From: Glycomyces niveus
Lineage (GTDB): Bacteria; Actinomycetota; Actinomycetes; Mycobacteriales; Micromonosporaceae
Assembly (NCBI RefSeq): GCF_017592475.1
Contig: NZ_JAGFNP010000009.1
Span: forward strand, 124,001 to 188,000
Reading direction: 5' to 3'
Length of the DNA: 64,000 bases
This document shows positions 59,513-64,000 of the stretch, one piece after another; within the stretch, counting starts at the first letter, position 1, and each line of letters starts with the position of its first letter. Both the position numbers and the translations under genes were made by a program. The notes under the pieces were generated by a model. The model was given only the letters and a program-made list of their open reading frames with translations. It did not search any database and was not told the DNA's origin.

Positions 59513-60525
59513 ACCCCCCGGTCAGTCTGGTCATGGCGACCTGCGACAAGCGCGAATACCTCGCGCTCACCCTCGAATCCCTACTGGCCCAGACCTATAC
59601 GCGGTTCGAAGTCGTCGTATGCGACGACGGCACCGCGGGCGGCGTCGCCGACATCACCGACCAGCTCCGCGACCGGATCGCGATCACCCTCGTGGTGCAG
59701 GAGAACCGCGGCCGCGCCGCCGCCCGCAACGCCGCCCTCGAACGCGCCCAAGGGGACCTCGTCGTGTTCATGGACGACGACCGCATGGCCGCCCCCGAAT
59801 TCGTCGCCGCGCATGTCGCCGCCACCGCCGACGGCAAGGGCGTCATCGGCTGGAAGCGCCGCGCCCTCACCTGGTGGCGGCCCGGCGTGCTCCCCGTCAG
59901 CGAGCACGACCTGCTCCGCCTCGCCGACCGCGTGGGCTCCGCCGAGCGGCTCAACGCGCCGATCAGGCTCCTCGCCCCCGGCGACCTCGCCGCCGACCCC
60001 GAAGCCGTGCTCGCCCCCGTCGAGAAGGGCGGCACCGCCCTCGGCGACGAGCCCGACAACTACCACGCGATCGTCGAGGAGTACGGGACCGGCCTGGACG
60101 ACTTCCGGTTCGGCTGGGCGCTCGCGACCACCGCCAACCTCGGCGTCGCCCGCGACGCGATCACCGCGGCCGGGGGCTTCGACGAGACCTTCACCGGCTG
60201 GGGGCTCGAGGACACCGACCTGAGCTACCGGCTCCACCGCCTCGGCGTCCGCTTCTCGGTGGACGCCGACGCCGTCAACTACCACCAGATCCACCCGCTC
60301 GCCGACCCGGACCCCGCGGTGGCGTCGCGCATCATGCGCGCCCAGCTCATGAAGAACCTCGACCACTTCTGCCGGCGGCACCGCGCGCTCGACGCCTACC
60401 TCTTCCGGCGGCGCTGGGAGCATGCCGTGACCCTCGCCGAGGCCGACCGGCTCCTGAAGCGGGTCGAGGCGGAGTCGGACCCGCTGCTGCGCCGCGAGCT
60501 CGAAGCGCTCTACGGGGACCGCTGA
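59503..60525 (+). CDS. Family 2 glycosyltransferase
   Basis: A 340-residue GT-A enzyme: VSLVMATCDKREYLALTLESLLAQTYTRFEVVVCDDG (nucleotide site), NRGRAAARNAALERAQGDLVVFMDDD (DxD), and GGFDETFTGWGLEDTDLSYRLHRLG, the galactosyltransferase-type acceptor signature. A C-terminal helical segment follows. ATG 59503 has GGAGG 5 nt upstream. Last gene of the operon that starts at 51856; about 30 bp of GC-rich sequence without a clear hairpin follow. Confidence 0.9.
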   Translation: MAVNPPVSLVMATCDKREYLALTLESLLAQTYTRFEVVVCDDGTAGGVADITDQLRDRIAITLVVQENRGRAAARNAALERAQGDLVVFMDDDRMAAPEFVAAHVAATADGKGVIGWKRRALTWWRPGVLPVSEHDLLRLADRVGSAERLNAPIRLLAPGDLAADPEAVLAPVEKGGTALGDEPDNYHAIVEEYGTGLDDFRFGWALATTANLGVARDAITAAGGFDETFTGWGLEDTDLSYRLHRLGVRFSVDADAVNYHQIHPLADPDPAVASRIMRAQLMKNLDHFCRRHRALDAYLFRRRWEHAVTLAEADRLLKRVEAESDPLLRRELEALYGDR

Positions 60526-60574
60526 GGGCGGCGCCGTCCGGCGCCGCCCCGAGCGTCGACTGACCTTGCCGCCC

Positions 60575-61261
60575 TTAGAAGTCGGCCGGGGCCAGTATCG
60601 GGCTGCCGACCTTGCCCATGAGGTCGTTCACCGGATGGTTCCGCTCGCTGCCGAGGAAGAACCCGAAGATCGCGCTGCGCCACTCGTCGGGCGAGATCCG
60701 GTTGTCGTGATCGGTGTCCAGGTGCTCGAACACGCGGTGGCTCTCCTGGTAGTCCACGCCGTTCCAGTTCCGCAGGAGCTGCACGAACTCGCCGGAGCTG
60801 ATGAGCCCGTCGCCGTTCTCGTCGGCGATCGCGAAGTACGCGTCCGCGATCGAGGCGAGCTTCGCGGCCGCGGCGATCTGGTCGGTGAGCATGTGCTCGG
60901 CCAGCGCGCGGCGCAGCTCCTTGCGGCCCACGCGGCCTTCGTCGCCGACGGCCTTCGGGGCGATGAACTCCGTCCACAGCCGACTGGTGGCCTCGCGCAG
61001 TTCGAGGCCCATCGGGCTGTCGACCGGGACGCCGCGGGCGCCCAGGACGCGGGCGGCCGCCTCGGCCAGGTTCGCCTCGGTGATGTAGTCGTTCCCCTCG
61101 GTGTCGAGCGTGTCGAACCAGCGGTCGAACTTGTTCAGGCGCACCCGCCCGACGTTCCCCGTCCGGCTGATCCTGGCGGCGACCACGACCGCCGCCCCCG
61201 CGGCGGCGACCGCCGTCGCCGCGGCCCCGACTGCCAGCGCCTTCTTCCTGTTCCGCTTCAT
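60575..61261 (-). CDS. Membrane-anchored EF-hand calcium-binding protein
   Basis: A 228-residue calerythrin-like protein. An N-terminal hydrophobic segment (KKALAVGAAATAVAAAGAAVVVAARI, 7-31) suggests anchoring or export. Two canonical EF loops are at 147-158 (DENGDGLISSGE) and 182-193 (DTDHDNRISPDE); two more at 53-64 and near 107 are degenerate. GGGAG precedes the ATG at 61261. Likely a calcium buffer or sensor; partner unknown. Confidence 0.82.
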   Translation of the reverse strand: MKRNRKKALAVGAAATAVAAAGAAVVVAARISRTGNVGRVRLNKFDRWFDTLDTEGNDYITEANLAEAAARVLGARGVPVDSPMGLELREATSRLWTEFIAPKAVGDEGRVGRKELRRALAEHMLTDQIAAAAKLASIADAYFAIADENGDGLISSGEFVQLLRNWNGVDYQESHRVFEHLDTDHDNRISPDEWRSAIFGFFLGSERNHPVNDLMGKVGSPILAPADF

Positions 61262-61447
61262 GGGTCTCCCGTTCCCTCGTGCGCGGCCGGCTCCCGTGCG
61301 GGAATGTCCGGTTTCCTGTCCAGTCCGGATCGTGCCACGGCCGGCCGCGCGGTGCGCGGAAACCGCTGATCCGGTCTCGCCGCCGGGACCGGTCCCGAGG
61401 GATCGGTGGTCCACTGGGACGGTCCCGACGCCCCGAGGAGCGCTCCG

Positions 61448-63202
61448 ATGTACCCCGAACCCGCACCTGCCGTCCCGCCGGACGAGCCGGCGCCGCCCGG
61501 TCCGCCGCCGAGCCCGCCCCCGCCGGTCCCACCGAGCGCGACGCCGCCCGCCGCTGCGCAGCCGAGCGCGCCGCCCGCCTTCGTGCCGCCGAGCACCCCG
61601 GCGCCGGTCTTCCCGCTGAGCGCTCCGCCTCCCGCGTTCTCGCCGAACGCGCTTCCGTCAGGGCCGCCCGCCTTCGTGCCGCCGAACGCGCCCGTGCCGG
61701 CCGCCTTCCCGCCACCGCCGCCCGCGCCCCGGCGTCCCGCGCCGCCGCGCCGGGCGACCGACCCGGTGGCGGCCGTCGCGGGGAACGCGACCATGCTCGG
61801 CCTCGGCTACATGCTCATGCGCCGCCCGATCCTCGCGGCGCTGGCCTTGTGCGGCACGGGGTTCCTGGCGTGGTCGGCCGCGGTCCAGACCGAGAACCCG
61901 CTGTGGCGGTACCTGCTGCCCGCCTGGGGCCTGGTGATGATCCTCCACGCGTGGTGGCTCACCCGCCGGGAGCGTCCCGTACCGCTGGTGGACCTCGTCG
62001 AGCCCGATCCGGCGCGGCGGCTGCGGGTGTGGGCGCTGACGGCCGCCGCGCTCGTCCCGCTCACCGTGGGCTGGTTCCGCCTCGACGCGTGGTGGATCGT
62101 CCACGACGCCGAGACCGCCCACACCCGGGGCGACTGCGCCGAGGCCGAAGCCGCCCTCGGCACCCTCGATGCGGTCCACCGGGTCGCGTTCGGGCCGATC
62201 GTGGAGCGCGGCGAGGAAGAGGGCGACGCCTGCGCGCTGCTCCTCTCCGCGCTCGCCGAAGGCGATGCATCGCCTTCGGCGGCAGCCATCACGCTCTCGA
62301 CCTACCTCGACCACCCCGGCGCCTTGTGGGACGGCGCGGGACCCAAGCGCGCCGAGTTCCTGCTCCAGGCCGCCCTCCTCGAACGCACGCCGAATCCGAC
62401 CACGCTCGAAGCGGCCTTCGCGCAGCTCACCGAGACGCTCGAATCGCACCCCGACCAGTCGGGCGCCGTGCGGGACACCATGGAAGGCTTCATGGCCGAC
62501 CTCGAAGCGGCCCCGTCGCCGTGCACCGGTTACGCCGTGGACCACTGGCTCGCCGACCGGCAATGGGAGGCGGAGGCGATCACCGCGCCGATCGCGGCCG
62601 CCGCCGACCAGGTGCCGCTGCGGCTGCTCGGCTGCGCCGACGAGTGGAACGAATCCGACCTCGGCAGTGCGGCCGGCCTCTACCGCGAATTCCTCACCGC
62701 CTACCCCGACCACGAGTTCGCCGGGCGGGCCGCCGAAGGCATCCTCGCCTCGGATTCCTACTGCACCGACCCCGTTGCGTACCGGGGCGCTCCGGCCGCC
62801 GACGGCGCCGGCCCGCACCCGATGCAGCTCCTCGGCGGCTGGGGCTCGGAGGGCCGCGGCTTCCCCGACTCGTGGATCGCCGAGACCGCGGACGAGACGG
62901 CGCTGGTCGTCTGCGTGGACGCCGAGGTCGGCGAGTTCCAGAAGTCGTGCATGTACCGCGCGCCCTCGGGAAACACGTTCTGGGCCGGGTTCTTCGCGCA
63001 CCGCTTCACCATCAAGGCGTACTCGCTGCGCACCGGCGAGGTCGTCGCGGACTACGCCCGGGAGATCGGCCGCGCATGCCCGAACCGGCTCGACGGCAGC
63101 TACAACACGATCTACTACTCGTCCTCTGGGGACACGCTGACGATGGCCTCGGAGTACACCGACGAGGACTTCCGGAACATGTTCGCCGGACTGATGGACT
63201 GA
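61448..63202 (+). CDS. Proline-rich multi-pass membrane protein, unknown function
   Basis: A 584-residue protein of no recognised family. Residues 1-105 are proline-rich with repeats PPAFVPP and PPNAP. About 110-215 holds three to four hydrophobic segments (MLGLGYMLMRRPILAALALCGTGFLAW; YLLPAWGLVMILHAWWL; VWALTAAALVPLTVGWF). The rest is extracytoplasmic: helical repeat-like region with six or more Cys, then a beta-rich end (WIAETADETALVVCVDAEVGEF, SLRTGEVVADYAREIG). GAGGAG lies 7 nt upstream of ATG 61448. Confidence 0.7.
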   Translation: MYPEPAPAVPPDEPAPPGPPPSPPPPVPPSATPPAAAQPSAPPAFVPPSTPAPVFPLSAPPPAFSPNALPSGPPAFVPPNAPVPAAFPPPPPAPRRPAPPRRATDPVAAVAGNATMLGLGYMLMRRPILAALALCGTGFLAWSAAVQTENPLWRYLLPAWGLVMILHAWWLTRRERPVPLVDLVEPDPARRLRVWALTAAALVPLTVGWFRLDAWWIVHDAETAHTRGDCAEAEAALGTLDAVHRVAFGPIVERGEEEGDACALLLSALAEGDASPSAAAITLSTYLDHPGALWDGAGPKRAEFLLQAALLERTPNPTTLEAAFAQLTETLESHPDQSGAVRDTMEGFMADLEAAPSPCTGYAVDHWLADRQWEAEAITAPIAAAADQVPLRLLGCADEWNESDLGSAAGLYREFLTAYPDHEFAGRAAEGILASDSYCTDPVAYRGAPAADGAGPHPMQLLGGWGSEGRGFPDSWIAETADETALVVCVDAEVGEFQKSCMYRAPSGNTFWAGFFAHRFTIKAYSLRTGEVVADYAREIGRACPNRLDGSYNTIYYSSSGDTLTMASEYTDEDFRNMFAGLMD

Positions 63203-63231
63203 GCCCTGAATCCGTACACCTCCAGGAAAAG

Positions 63232-63264
63232 CGCGGTGCCGCCTCCACAAGGGGCGGCACCGCG
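63232..63264. terminator. Bidirectional terminator hairpin
   Basis: CGCGGTGCCGCC and GGCGGCACCGCG form a perfect 12-bp stem with a 9-nt loop between convergent genes; A-rich GGAAAA on the left gives a U-run for the minus-strand transcript. Confidence 0.85.
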
Positions 63265-63275
63265 TCCTGCAGGCC

Positions 63276-63701
63276 TTACCGCGGGGTCACGCCCGCGACG
63301 CCGATGGTGAGCAGCAGGTTCGAGTACTGGCGCTGGTCGCCGGTGGCGATGACGACGGCGGTGTCCGCGGTCTTCGCGAGGTCGTAGAACGCGAACCGCT
63401 CGACCGCCTCGACCGGGACGTGCGGTCCGAGCGCGGCCCGGTAGCCGTCGTGGGCGGGCACGGGCGCGCCTTCCGAGTCCATCACGACGGCGTGCTCGAT
63501 CGGGACGGCGTCGAGGAGCGCGTCGAGGACCTGGTCGCCGTCGAGCAGACCGGGGCGGAGGTTCAGGTGGATCCGCGCGGCCGCCGGGTTGGCGTGCGTG
63601 GAGCACGGGTAGTGCCCGTCGGCGATGAGGATGCGGGAGCCGTGCCCGGCCGCGGCGAGCGCGGCGAGGAGCGGCGGGTGGATGAGGCCGTACGTGAGCA
63701 T
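63276..63701 (-). CDS. L-fucose mutarotase, RbsD/FucU family
   Basis: A 141-residue RbsD/FucU protein: LIHPPLLAALAAAGHGSRILIADGHYPCST includes the conserved H20 and D28, then MDSEGAPVPAH and the C-terminal FAFYDLAKTADTAVVIATGDQRQYSNLLLTIGV. FucU enzymes interconvert alpha and beta anomers of L-fucose. The adjacent fuconate dehydratase supports fucose over ribose. Co-transcribed with the upstream partial gene (9-bp gap). Confidence 0.9.
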   Translation of the reverse strand: MLTYGLIHPPLLAALAAAGHGSRILIADGHYPCSTHANPAAARIHLNLRPGLLDGDQVLDALLDAVPIEHAVVMDSEGAPVPAHDGYRAALGPHVPVEAVERFAFYDLAKTADTAVVIATGDQRQYSNLLLTIGVAGVTPR

Positions 63702-63710
63702 GGGGTCCTT

Positions 63711-64000
63711 TCAGGCCGCGGAGCGGTGCTTCCAGTAGTCGCCGTCGGGGTAGGAGTACGCCTCGATCGACGCCGCGTGCATCTCGGCGGAGTAGCCGGG
63801 CCGGGCCGGGAGCAGGTAGTTGCCGTCCTCGACCAGGCACGGGTCGGTGAAGTGCTCGTGGAGGTGGTCCACGTACTCGGTCACCCTGTCCTCCAACGTG
63901 CCCGAGACGGCCACGAAGTCGAAGACGGACAGGTGCTGCACCAGTTCGCACAGGCCCACGCCGCCCGCGTGGGGGCACACCGGGACGCCGAACTTGGCGG
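63711..64000 (-). CDS. L-fuconate dehydratase (C-terminal part)
   Basis: The last 96 codons of an enolase-superfamily enzyme, continuing past the right edge. [33 protein letters not shown] and the [13 protein letters not shown] block are typical of L-fuconate dehydratases, which remove water from L-fuconate to give 2-keto-3-deoxy-L-fuconate. The GTG at 63980 is an internal valine. With the mutarotase it forms a non-phosphorylative L-fucose degradation operon, most of which lies outside the window. Confidence 0.88.
   Translation of the reverse strand, partial: AKFGVPVCPHAGGVGLCELVQHLSVFDFVAVSGTLEDRVTEYVDHLHEHFTDPCLVEDGNYLLPARPGYSAEMHAASIEAYSYPDGDYWKHRSAA

Overview
The window is a GC-rich chromosomal segment with actinomycete features: GTG starts, four-base ATGA gene overlaps, LacI/MerR/ArsR/BTAD regulators, a mycoredoxin-like protein, Lhr helicase, Excalibur and CBM13 secreted proteins. 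Genus cannot be fixed from sequence alone; a Glycomyces- or Micromonospora-like soil actinomycete is a reasonable guess. No rRNA, tRNA, CRISPR array, transposase or integrase was seen.

Layout. 1-10.7 kb: end of a fumarylacetoacetate hydrolase gene, a MerR/MFS efflux pair with a shared operator, a GH42 beta-galactosidase, an ArsR/MFS efflux pair with a perfect palindromic operator, a large MalT/AfsR-like regulator and a LacI regulator. 10.7-15.2 kb: a LacI-controlled ABC importer (lipoprotein, two permeases, ATPase) ending in an amidohydrolase. 15.2-30 kb: a minus-strand contractile injection system (eCIS/CIS) operon reading from a LuxR-type regulator through cap, AAA+ ATPase, sheath, tube, assembly protein, a 749-aa proline-rich protein, second tube, LysM baseplate protein, VgrG-like spike, PAAR tip, gp25, gpJ-like and gpI-like wedge proteins. 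30-43 kb holds probable CIS partners: a DUF4157 metallopeptidase-like protein, a 1157-aa protein with a C-terminal HNH nuclease, a secreted PD40/CARDB protein, and two membrane-anchored accessory proteins, interrupted by a CE1-CBM13 esterase and an Excalibur protein. 43-51 kb: a decayed gene, a TIM-barrel glycosidase, a mycoredoxin-like protein, the Lhr helicase and endonuclease IV. 51.8-60.5 kb: a tightly coupled biosynthetic operon (chorismate aminase and glutaminase, Cys-rich flavoprotein, MFS exporter, three glycosyltransferase-like genes, P450). 60.5-64 kb: EF-hand protein, membrane protein, and L-fucose catabolism genes running off the right edge.

How it fits together. The CIS region has no recognisable tail fibre, but has two neighbours with transmembrane helices, which suits a cytosolic or membrane-attached CIS like those known in Streptomyces better than a released particle. 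Four copies of a palindrome TGCCCG-NN-CGGGCA lie about 90-130 bp upstream of the starts of the sheath gene, the LuxR/DUF4157 divergent pair, the HNH protein and the PD40 protein, and only a half-site lies before the membrane accessory pair. This suggests one regulon joining apparatus and cargo. The HNH protein and the DUF4157 protein share an N-terminal LQxAxGNAxVxxM motif, and QR tripeptides preceded by V, L or A recur in the DUF4157 tail, the HNH protein and 14 times in the proline-rich protein. These shared short motifs are the most unusual observation in the window.
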